Assembly: GCA_023333565.1 (NCBI GenBank) | Contig: JAJKFH010002581.1 | Span: 1,178,001 to 1,242,000 of the forward strand | Direction of reading: 5' to 3' | Source: Puffinus mauretanicus | Lineage: Eukaryota > Chordata > Aves > Procellariiformes > Procellariidae | Length of the DNA stretch: 64,000 nt | Shown here: positions 1 to 10,177 of the stretch, in pieces | Position numbering within the stretch: position 1 is the stretch's first letter | Layout of the letters: each line of letters starts with the position of its first letter | Program-made: the position numbers and the translations under genes | Notes under the pieces: generated by a model | What the model was told of the DNA's origin: nothing | Database searches by the model: none | Seen by the model: only the letters and a program-made list of their open reading frames with translations

Positions 1-2394
1 GGAGATGCTGGTTAGCAAAGGCCTAACTGTGCCAGGAATCATAAGAATTAACAGGCAATCTTGGGCCAGCACCTGGGCCTGTGACATGGTTATGTCTTAC
101 TAGTATAGGCATAGCCTGGAAGAGCAAAATCTGTTTGTCTTGAAAAATGAAAGCAGAGAGAGTATGTGACTGGCCTCTATAAAAACATCAGGCAGCAAAC
201 ACTGAGGAGAGAAAGGAGCTATTTAAACTAAATGACAACACTGGTATAAAAATAAATAGCAATAAACAAGCTTATAATAAATGAGCACTGGAAATTAAAA
301 GGCATTCTTTCCATTGTAGCTGTAGGACTTGAAAAAGCATTTTGACAGATTTTGGCCTCATTACTTCTAGTTAATTTTAAGATGGAACTTCATTAAATTA
401 TAAAGTTGTTAAAAAAATCTTGTTGCCTGAAGCAGCAGGCAACTGGAATCAATACACGAGGTCTCTTTCTATCCAGTATTCTTATTTAGTGAGCTTAAAC
501 TTGCTGAGAAAAGTGACAGCAAATGTATGCTCGGTTCTCTCGCTTTCTTAAGACTGTTACAAATCTGAAACTTTAGTAAAGGTGAAGCTTGGTCAACTGT
601 ACATTCTCAATATACTACATAATTATGCAAGTTTCCAAGGTTAAAGAAAGACTTTGTGGAACTGTGTTGTAGATTCTGTTCACTTATGGCAGGTTTATTT
701 CATGCTAAAACCCACCACACTTATTTAATGAGCCCTCATGGCCCTGTGAATTACTGTGTGAGCTTACAAACTCCATTTTGGAAGCAGTGCAGCTGTATTT
801 GCTGGGATATAACACTCACCGGTGTGTACTATGTCCATATCACACTCGGTTTCATGTTAGCCATTTCCTCACTGGAAGTCTTTACACCATCTAATTCTTC
901 ATGAAATCATGAAAGCTCATGAAAGAGTTGTGTATGGTCAATATGGCACTATGCAGGAATTATACACTATTACCATTGGCATTGATTAGAAGCACTTTGG
1001 ACTGGACAGTGTTGAGTTGTGCCTGTGCCATAATGAAAAAAGCAGATTAGTGCCTTTACAGGTCTTGGAGAATATCAGTTATTTTATATGCGAACTGCTT
1101 CTTTTTATACAGTATACTTTAGGAAGGATGTGCTTTGGCTTATATTAACCCACTTAGATTAGTGCTCCAACTAACAGTTTCTAGTCCTACTGTGCATCTG
1201 GAGGCCTTTGTCACATTTTTGAATATAAATAATCTGTTTTCCTGGTCAGATATCTTATTCAGTGATTGTACTCTTGGTTGAAAAAAAATGTATGAACAAA
1301 ATCGCTAGTATATGCCTTAAAGATAATAAAAAAATTGATACAAGAGAGAGATCCCATTAGGATGATAAGTACAGCATTAGTACAAAAGCATGAATATACC
1401 TTTTTAAAATTGTAGTCACTTATGATATTTTCTCTTATGCTTAAAAGATAGAATCATGTAAATATATACTGTATCAAATGCATGCACAAAAAGGGATATA
1501 CTCATTTTATGCCTACTTGGTTGTTTATGACCATCATAACTTTTCATACATAATATATCCATTCACCACAAACTCAAGAGCAAATGTGTAATATCATCAC
1601 CCTCTCAGTATACACAATTTTTTTGTGCAAATACACATATCCCTTAAAATATATGTAAAGATGTTAGTCTCATGCTAGTATTGTAAGCTTTCCCGCTTTT
1701 ATTAACTGGTATTGGAATCCTTGTGGTATTTAATACAATTTTGGGGGGATGGGTATCCATGAGTCATTGTGGATATAGGGCCAATAAACATTATATCAGT
1801 TTTGGCAGCTGGTCAAACTGATTATAACTTTAGTACTTGCATGAAAGTGAAAGTCAGTACCACAGCACAGACTAGTGGCATAGCAAAATGTTGAAAAAGT
1901 AGGTAATATTTATTAACTCTTATAACAGTCACAAATTCAGAGATTTTCTTTGCTCCTGTAATATACTTCATTGACTAATTGCATTAATTTCACAGAAGGA
2001 AATGGTGTGACACGAAGGGTTAATGTATCCCATAGATATAGTTGAATGAATAAGGTGGAGTTGAATGGATAAATACTAAGATATAACCTCTGTTTGCTGT
2101 AGTGCAGTATCAGAAGAAGCTACCATGCAATGTCCATAATGTTACTAATTTCTTTTTAGAGGATATGAAATCTTGCAGATTCATTTTGCTTTGAAAGAGA
2201 AGTAGTTAAATTGATTGATATCAAATAAAAATCTAAACCATCTTTAAGGAATATTTCACAGTACTGTAACCACTGCAAGGAGTTTTTGTTCTCAGTTACA
2301 ATCAAATAAATCCAGAGTATTTCTGTTGACCTTAAAACAGTTATTTGGATTTATTTTTATGTAGAAAAATAGTTACCAAAATGCAGTTGTAAAT

Positions 2395-2474
2395 GATCAT
2401 AGAATCATTCTGTTTGGAAGGGACCTGGGATTTTTCTAGTCCAACTTCTTGCTCAAAGTAGGATTGACGCTGGA
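2395..2474 (-). mobile_element. CR1 LINE 3'-end fragment
   Basis: About 80 bp matching the extreme 3' end of an avian CR1, read on the minus strand. On the plus strand it opens with the inverted tail ATCATAGAATCATT, then TTTGGAAGGGACCT, then TAGTCCAACTTCTTGCTCAA and AGTAGGATTGAC, in the order found in CR1 3' UTRs. It is a heavily 5'-truncated, diverged copy, as is usual for CR1. It has no coding capacity. Confidence 0.85.
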
Positions 2475-5400
2475 AAAGAAAAGAGAAAAAGAATTACGTT
2501 TCAAAAAAGAATAGAATCGTGGAAAGAAAACAACAGGAAACAAAAAACAGGATTTCTTTGGAACAAAAGTAGAAATTGATGATGGGCGGGCCCTCATGTT
2601 TACATGATGATGACTTGTCTGTGCAGTCAGAACAGTAAAATGAATTGGAAAGGTTTCTGCTTCACTAAAAATATATCCAGACTCTGCTATTTACAATGTT
2701 TGAGCATAAAGTAGGTATGATTTATTCCATTCACTCCAAAATAATGAATTTGTGTCTTTAAAATAGATCTTAGTAACTATAAAAGATGCATCAGTAATCT
2801 GGACCTGAACCTCTAGAATGATGTCTCTATAGATGAGCCCTAAATCCTCCAGCTGTTGTAAAAGCCTCTGTGTTTTCCAGAAATATAAATGTTGGCTACT
2901 GATAGCACATGCTATGTATAAGTCTTACACACTTGTAGGCAGTTGCTTCCATTAAAAAGGAATATCAAAATTAAAAATTTTAAAGGAAGGCCCTCATAGA
3001 AAGGAATACAAACTTTCCCTCACCAATAATGGAAATCACTACTCTCAGCTGTAAGAGAGAATACAGATTTCAGATGGGAGGAGAAAAGTGAATTATTGTT
3101 TTTTAGAGCAAACATGAGCCGCTTTTTTTGGTGGTGTGTAGAACCAAATACATAGGATTTTATATTTTGGCTAACTTCAAGAAATCTTCTATTCTAATTC
3201 AAAGAGCTTTGAATGCTAAATAATATGCAGAGTACTAAAAAGTTTTACTTCTGTCAGGGACAATTAATAGTGCTGTTGTTATTTTACTGGAAAATTTTGG
3301 AGGATTTTAATGTATTCAGAAACAAACCAATAACCAGAAAAGCAGATCAATCTCATTTTCTGGGGAGACAATGTTAAAAGTGACCCTTGCAGTCCCAGAA
3401 CCAGGAGACCCACTGATTAAACTTATAGTTCTTTGGAAACACTGTTATATTTCAAATAGGCAAAATGGGGAAAGATCAGCAGAAATTGGGACTAGAGGTA
3501 AGGAAGATACCATTGCGCCCTCCTTATACTAGGGCCACATTAGCCAAAGATGCATAGATTTGCTATATAATCGTAACTTCCACGACTGTACAGAGGAAGC
3601 TGACTCATGTTACTGTGTGCCAGCGCTGATTCAGCAGTGTCTATTCCAAGTCGACGCAGTGACTAATGGAGAGATGAAGCACTCTTTCCTTGAAAAGCTA
3701 CTCTACTTCCTTGGTACAGGGTAGTTTCAAACATTGCACTGCTCCATGATGTAATGAAGCTGTTTTGCATCTGTGACAGATTGAAAAAAAAGAAAAAAAG
3801 GAAAAAAAAAAAAGGACTAACTGTAGTATGTTAGTAAACATGATTAGTTACCTTGATGCTGGACCCAAGCAAAGAGTTTTCCCACTCTTCCATTTTTCTC
3901 CCCCTTCCTTTCAATGCTGTATTCTTGTTGCTTTGTATAATGTTTAAGGAATTGTATCTTACATAAAATATGAGGACAAAAAAAAAAATACATATATATT
4001 TAAACCAAGTGAAATTTTCTGAAGAACATTAGCAGTAAGCACAACAATTAATATAATGCTAATATATTAGGTGCTTCTGCCAAGCGGATGAACTCCAAGA
4101 GATTTGGTAAAACCATAATAATAAACCTTACTGTCCTATGGAAGCCTCCCAGTACAATTTTGCACCTCTGCATGTCTGTAATTCAAAGTAGTGTTCTGAA
4201 GGCTGATGAGGATTTGGTGTAATTGTTGCTTAGATCGTAGTGTCTAAGCTATCAAACTCAGCCTGATATATAATCAAATATACTGTGCCTTTTAATCTAA
4301 TCTTACATAAGGTAAGATTTCCATTTTGTTCTTAGAAGTTAGTATTAGGCATCTATAATTATACTTAGGGGAACAGTGAATGGTATTTTGTAAGGTAGCT
4401 GTCATTTTCACATAATTTATCTGAAAATATTAAAATTATTGTCATACTGTATCCTTTTTATTAAATTACATATTTTTTGCTTTAAAATGTCTGCAGATTT
4501 TATTGAATTTTCCATTTTATTGAATTTAAAGTGGTGCGTGAAAGTGTTTTGAAAAATTTACTCTAATAGACAAATTTGTAATGTTTTATTTAGGACAATA
4601 CAAAGGAGTGGGGGTTTCTGTGCATTAATTATGTCTGATGTGTAGATGTTAAATGGCTGATTATTTGGATATTACAGGTTTTGCAGAATTTGTTTTTGTG
4701 GGATTATGTAATAAAAAGTGCTAATATTATGTGACGAAAGCTTTTGGGTAGTGTTAGCAGAAGTGAGAGCGTATTATGAATAATCTTGTAAAAAATGGTG
4801 AAGAAATCCAAAATGAGTTAGAACTTGTTTGTTCCATGTATGGAATTAATCTTCGTGAATGGAAAGCACGTGGAAGGTTTGAGGTAAATCTGTCCAATCC
4901 AAATTTGGAATACTTCTTTTCAGCGTTGTCTAAAAAAAGAAATTTGTCTTAAAAAACCAAATTAAATTAAGAGTTAATGTGAAAACGTCAGGCTAGATAT
5001 ATTTTGTGTGGTTATTTTCACAATTTACAGGAGCAATTTATTTGAAAAGAACTTCAGCAATTCTTATCCTAGGCACTAGGTGGTGTTTCAGCCTTTTGTA
5101 CTGAAACGCACATCTCGATACAGTGCCACTAGCACTTTAGATTCTAGTTTTAAACTAGTACTTAAATAATAATTAGAGATATTGGAGAGCAGATTTTGTC
5201 CATTTTTTGCTTTTCAAATTGGCAGTCTTCCCATGCTGAGAAGAACTGGCACCCACAAATTGCAACACTTCGTGTACAAAATGTGTTCACGACTGTTGAA
5301 CTCTTCAGAGCGGTGGTTAGGCGATTTGAAAATGGGTGCGGTAGGCAGCGTGCCTACTTTAGAGTGCAGATTTCTGATGTAAGGGATTAGCCCTTTTTAA

Positions 5401-8400
5401 ATTACTTTTCTAGAAGGGAAACTTCTGTGGTTCGTCTTTGCAGATGTGTCAAAATGCATGTATTAAGCACGCGATCCACTTCTGTAGTCTCCCTTTCCCT
5501 TCTCTGCTGTGCTGCTGTCACAGTCACATGAAATGCTCTGTCCTGGTGGGAGCTTGGCGGGGACAGAGCTGCTCTGCGTGTGTGTGAGCTGCTGAGCGCT
5601 CTGTTGCAGGCCCCTGGGAGCAGAAGGAGAAATCCTGTCCAGGAATATGCCACCGTCTGTGCTCTTATGACACTATCTTACATGCGTGTCTGTCATTTAA
5701 TTGAGAGGTCTGCACTGTGAATTACCAGTATTTTTTAAGTTGCAAGAATGCTTCTACATGCTACAATAAGATGGAGAAGTCAGTTTAGCCTTGTACTAAT
5801 TGAGGGCTTGAATTTCTTGGTGTTGACTGAAAGCACATAAATTTCTACGTCTGTGTGAGAATTGCCGTTCGGCTCATTGTATGTGATTATTTGAAGCTAA
5901 AATTATAACTGCTTGGGTCAACATTATGGAAGTCTGCATGTTGAAAGTACATTGGAAATAAGGCTTTATCAGAAGTGTTAGCTATAAATATTATGAAACA
6001 CTCTTAGAAAGGCAGAAAAAAATCTGCAAAATACATAAATATATGCATTTTTCATGCAGTGTGTTTGAATTTTTTTCAACATGAAATACCTTAAGTAATT
6101 TTTTCTTTTTTTTTACATTTTCTTTGTTTCATGAAGTGCTTTCATTTTAAGCGTTCATATTGTTTCCTTCAGGTCTGACCCAATTACTTTGGTAGTCTGT
6201 AAGAAACATTGCACAATGGAAACAGTTGAAACGAGTTTGATTTCAGTAGGGCCTGGGAGATAATATGATGTCTCCCTTAAAGTGTCACTGAGAGTCGGTG
6301 AAAAACAGTTTCCAAGATGTAGAGATGGAAATAAAATACCAGATGATGATACAGTAGATAGCGACAACAAAGATAGGCATAGCATCTTTAATCAGGGACT
6401 GGGTTTGATCAAACTTTTACCATAAAATATTTGCTTGTTTCATATGGGTCTCATAACACTAATAATTTGATTGCTCTGTTCTGCTATACATCGTTGTCTA
6501 CCTAGTTTGGCAGGAGCTGAGATTTCTGTTGAAACAGATCACTAAATTTTGTGTGTCACGGGTTTGGTCAGGAGTACTCTTCCTGATTCTACTTTTAGAG
6601 GAGGAGATATTAAATCATATTCATTCAGAAGGACCTCTCATTCTGTTGGGTACAAGAGAATAATACTGGTCATCCTGGAGTGAATTGTCCTGGGACAAAA
6701 TGTGGCTGTCAGCCAAGGACATAGTTGCTCAAGTGTTTAGACTGTTATATCTAGGTTTTGTGACATTTTAACATCTACTAATAGAAGGAAAAACAAAAAT
6801 TTTAGGGAGTTTCATCTTGTAGTCATTCAAATTGTTATGTATTTGTATACTTAAATAATGGTTTCAGATCTGGTCCTTTCATTGCGCTGACACATAGATG
6901 GAAAGTCTGGAACTTCTTTCAACTGTGTACAAACCAAGCAGAAATATTAAAGGTTTTTAGTTGTTATTGATTAAAGGGGGCAAAAATACTTCTGTCTTTG
7001 GTGCTGAAATTTCAGTTTGGAGCTTTTGTGTACTTTCTAACTTAATTAGCAAAGGTAAAACTGACTTGTTCTTACGTTTGTATTTGAATGATGGCCAGGC
7101 TTGAAGCGTACACGGTATTGACCTTTGTTCTCAGGACACCTAACCGACTTCAGACAGCAAGCTGCTACTCAGGGAGTCTCTCATTTTCACCCTCAGTGCT
7201 TTGATAGCTTGTTCTGCCTTGTTAAAATAAGCAGACATGAGTTCTCAAAGATGGAGTATCACCACTATAAAAAGTTAAGAAGGAAATTTACCAGGATGGG
7301 GCATGTTGCCACCACTAAATGGGCAAGTGATGCCTCCTTTTCCTGCCCAGCCTGGCAGTTTGTGAATGAGGCAGTCAGTGAGTTAAATTTGAGTACAAAC
7401 CTTGCATCCAAGTAGCCTTCTATATGAAGATTTCATCAAAACATTTTTGGTGTGACTTGACTGGACAGCATGGCCCAAATTTTCTATTAGATAACTTCCT
7501 GGGCAATAAAAGTAAGATACAAATTGCAGCTTCTGAAACCTTTTCTGGTGGACTGAGCTAGATGTATTGTGGAGGTAGAAACTACATTTTCCGTGTGATT
7601 CAACCATCGAGCTAGCTGCATTTAAAAGAATAATGAAGAGCATTAATGTAAGCCTTTGAATGTCCTGTACTGTAAACCCTTGAAAAAGAGGCAGCTCCGT
7701 GTAGGATTAGAACTGGAGGCATGATAACTAGATTGAAGGCTGAGTGTAGACATTCAAGAAACATGTAGTAAAAATGATACTATTTTGTCCATGAACTAAG
7801 ACAAAAATATATAAAGAACAGAAGAGCTGAGTTAGGGCTAAAGAGTAATGAAGATTAAGGAGTGAAGGACTAAATTTACAGTGAATTAATGCTATCTACA
7901 ATCCAAATTCTAAGATAACACAGTAAACAGTTTGAATGTGCCATTGTATTAATAACTGGCCTGTTGTATTTGATTCATTACATCCTGATTTATTCTCATA
8001 TAATATAAGAACTGAATGTGAAATTAACTCACAGATAATTGGCACTGGCAATTTCCTGCACTGCCATATGACTAAGGTGATCGGATACAAAAGCTTTGCC
8101 AGCAAATACATTTTAGAATGTTAAAAAATCTCATTACTACACACAGGATCTCACAACTGGGAAACTGTAATTGTTTTAATAATTTAGTAAGCATACAGTG
8201 AAAGCTAAATCTTGGCTATGAAGTGGAGAGACTCACTACCTTACATATTGTTTTACTTTATTTATAAAATGGCTTTAATTTACAATAGCTTTGAAAATCA
8301 AGTCACTTCTTGAAGTCAGCTTCTTTATGTAAATACAAGATACAGACTACCGCTGAAGTAAATCAGCAGAGCATTTTGGAGAATTATAAAATTACTTGTT

Positions 8401-8829
8401 TGCAACAGCAGAGGATTTATTCTAAAGTTCCTTACTCTGACTTAGTAAGAGAATGGGTTAAATATTTAATGAATTTTTTATTCCTTTCTTTTTTCTATGG
8501 TCCTATCATCCTCAACCTATAGTCTTCATTTTCAAATCTTACATTTACTGCCATTGGAATGTCAATAGGTAGATCCTTTTCATTTATATTGCTACTATCT
8601 GTGGTTTTCCCTTGTATTATAAATGATGAAGCAAAAATAGAATAAAAGTACTTTTGTGTTTATATATTTTTCTAAAACAATTTCCTCCATGGTTGTACAG
8701 ACATATTTTATTGTAATTTTAATAGAAAGAATTCAAATAGTATTCTTTCTACCTTTGGAAATGGCAACGATCAGTTGATGTATGCTTGATGAAAACTTTG
8801 TACACAGTATTTACAAGCTAACAGATTTT

Positions 8830-8851
8830 CCATTTAAATATGTCTGAACAG
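8830..8851 (+). other. RIMS2: Splice acceptor of the RIMS2 exon
   Basis: The intron ends with a modest pyrimidine run (ATTTTCCATTT) and TCTGAACAG at 8843-8851. The next base begins the first codon (GTA, Val) of the conserved VMWVCNLC segment, so the intron is in phase 0. The ATG at 8840 is intronic and is not a start codon. Confidence 0.75.
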
Positions 8852-9161
8852 GTAATGTGGGTATGTAACTTGTGCCGAAAACAACAAGAAATCCTCACAA
8901 AATCAGGAGCCTGGTTCTATAACAGTGGATCAAATGCACCACAGCAGCCTGACCAAGAAGGTATTAGAGTCTGCGGAACGAGGAAGCACCTCAAGAGAAA
9001 AAAGCAAAGCTGCAGGAGCATTCGCAGTACCACGGACCATCAGGTGACATATCCACACAAGTTTTGGACAAAAACAGATCTCAAGGGCTCACAAGACAAG
9101 ACTCAATTAAGGATGGTTCAGGAGTAAAGCATCAAGTAACAAGTGACACAACATCAGACAG
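8852..9161 (+). CDS. RIMS2: RIMS2 internal exon (zinc finger C-terminal half), frameshifted as written
   Basis: RIM2 is a large presynaptic active-zone scaffold. Its N-terminal zinc-finger/helix region binds Rab3 and Munc13 and helps dock and prime synaptic vesicles. This 310-base exon starts VMWVCNLCRKQQEILTKSGA; residues 5 and 8 are the last Cys pair of the zinc finger, and SGAWF is the Rab-contact motif shared with rabphilin. The next segment, FYNSGSNAPQQPDQ, fits RIM2 and not RIM1, which diverges there. From 8971 the RIM2 match continues in the next frame: LRNEEAPQEKKAKLQ, then DKNRSQGLTRQDSIKDG, then VTSDTTSDR. The two parts are joined by a net shift of one base within 8955-8970, so the first frame runs into TAA at 9125-9127. 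An intact exon would leave two bases of an Arg codon at the donor; 310 is one short of that. Both splice sites look normal. The cause could be a sequence error, a real lesion or an allele. Paralogue assignment is from memory of RIM proteins. Confidence 0.92.
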
Positions 9162-9167
9162 GTAAGA
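9162..9167 (+). other. RIMS2: Splice donor of the RIMS2 exon
   Basis: CAG at 9159-9161 is followed by GTAAGA, a near-consensus 5' splice site. It cuts the final Arg codon after its second base in the frame used by the second part of the exon. Confidence 0.85.
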
Positions 9168-9717
9168 AATTATTTAATGTTTACACTGATAAGATCTGCT
9201 GAATTTATGCTACAAATTTTATTTTACCTTTTTAAGTTTTATCTTATTTTTATTCTGTAGCCTATAAAATACATACTGGGCTTTTTGAAACAATCCAAAG
9301 AAGCAGCAGCTGAGGAGTCTCTTATTGTATTCACATGGTCATGGACGATGTGTGTTCTTCATTCCTTCTCATTAAAAAAACAACATGGAAAATGACAGTT
9401 GCAGTGTGACAGAGCTTGTCCGTGTGCTTGCAACTTTGTCGAATCACAGTCATTGCACTGTACAGAATGTTACCATATTTCTTTTGCGGCCACTAACTTT
9501 ATAGCAGAATTTTAGTAATCCAAAATAGGGCTCAAAAAAGCAGGTTAATGGAAGATGGTGGCTGTTCAGTCTACTGAATTAAAACATCGGGTAGTACTTG
9601 CAGTATATAGTGTTCAAGATGGTGAAATCTTTGTGTGATGACCTGAGTCTTTTCATGGTTTCTCAGTTTCTTGCTGTTAGTTATTGTCATTAGTATGAAA
9701 ATTATTTCTTCACTGGT

Positions 9718-10172
9718 TGTGGGAAAATAACGAATATTGGCAAGGGGGATTGTAAACACGCTCAAATGACTTGCAGCTGGGGAGTTGAAAAACACATATA
9801 TCATACTAATTGTTGTTTGGCCTTGTGTGTTGGACAAGTAGAACATCTGTGTTTAGATAACATAGGCCTGTGATTGACTTAGAGGCACCGTATTGAACGC
9901 ACTTGAGATTCCTGCCCTGCTGTGGGAAAGATCAAAGCACAGTGGTATATTACGCCTGCGCAAATCCCTGAAATACAGGCAAAACCAGCAGGTTCGGTGA
10001 TCTTCTAGCATGGACTGAGCTCCATGGTGCCTGCATTCCCGCTTGTGTGCCTCTGCCTGGGTGCTGCTTCGGGGATCCCCCGGTTGGCGACGTAATGAAA
10101 ATAAATTTACTCTTTGCATTCCATCTGTGGTTTTGTGGTTGTTCCTGCATCCTGCCTGTGCCGGCTCACACA
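9718..10172 (+). mobile_element. Solo LTR of an endogenous retrovirus (ERVL-like), with 5-bp target duplication
   Basis: A 455-bp element that begins TGTGGGAAAATAACG and ends GGCTCACACA, the TG...CA ends expected of an LTR. It is flanked on both sides by the direct repeat CTGGT (9713-9717 and 10173-10177). A polyadenylation signal AATAAA lies at 10100-10105, followed by a T/G-rich stretch, giving a plus-strand orientation with about 70 bp after the signal. GC and CpG content rise clearly inside it compared with the flanks. No internal retroviral sequence adjoins it, so it is a solo LTR left by LTR-LTR recombination. The 5-bp duplication and the style of the 3' end fit ERVL-type avian elements; the subfamily is not determined. 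Confidence 0.85.
10100..10105 (+). terminator. LTR polyadenylation signal
   Basis: AATAAA inside the solo LTR, followed by T-rich and TGTGG-type sequence. It marks the R/U5 region and fixes the element's orientation. It could act as a premature poly(A) site for the host transcript, because it lies in sense orientation in the intron. Confidence 0.6.
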
Positions 10173-10177
10173 CTGGT

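Larger units (their letters stand above)
1..8851 (+). other. RIMS2: RIMS2 intron, upstream part
   Basis: AT-rich DNA upstream of the recognised exon, read as the 3' part of the preceding intron because the exon starts in mid-domain right after an AG. The preceding RIM2 exon should encode the first Cys pairs of the zinc finger; I looked for it on the + strand and did not see it, so it probably lies before the window. Contents: a CR1 tail fragment at 2395-2474, an A-rich run near 3783-3813, and a moderately GC-richer stretch at about 5240-5680 with no recognised identity. Frames of 60-96 codons occur at 656-904, 5182-5653 and 7125-7415, but none resembles a known protein or has conserved exon borders. 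The intron assignment is inference from the one exon. Confidence 0.75.

Noticed and set aside
7125..7415. 96-codon plus-strand frame, considered as an upstream RIMS2 exon
   Set aside because: It lacks the Cys-pair pattern of the RIM zinc finger and shows no matching splice phase.
8852..9161. RIMS1 rather than RIMS2
   Set aside because: The VCNLCRKQQEILTKSGAWF core is shared, but the following FYNSGSNAPQQPDQ and LTRQDSIKDGSG segments are RIM2-like; RIM1 differs there.
9853..10173. 106-codon minus-strand frame
   Set aside because: It lies within the solo LTR and is antisense to it; no similarity recognised.
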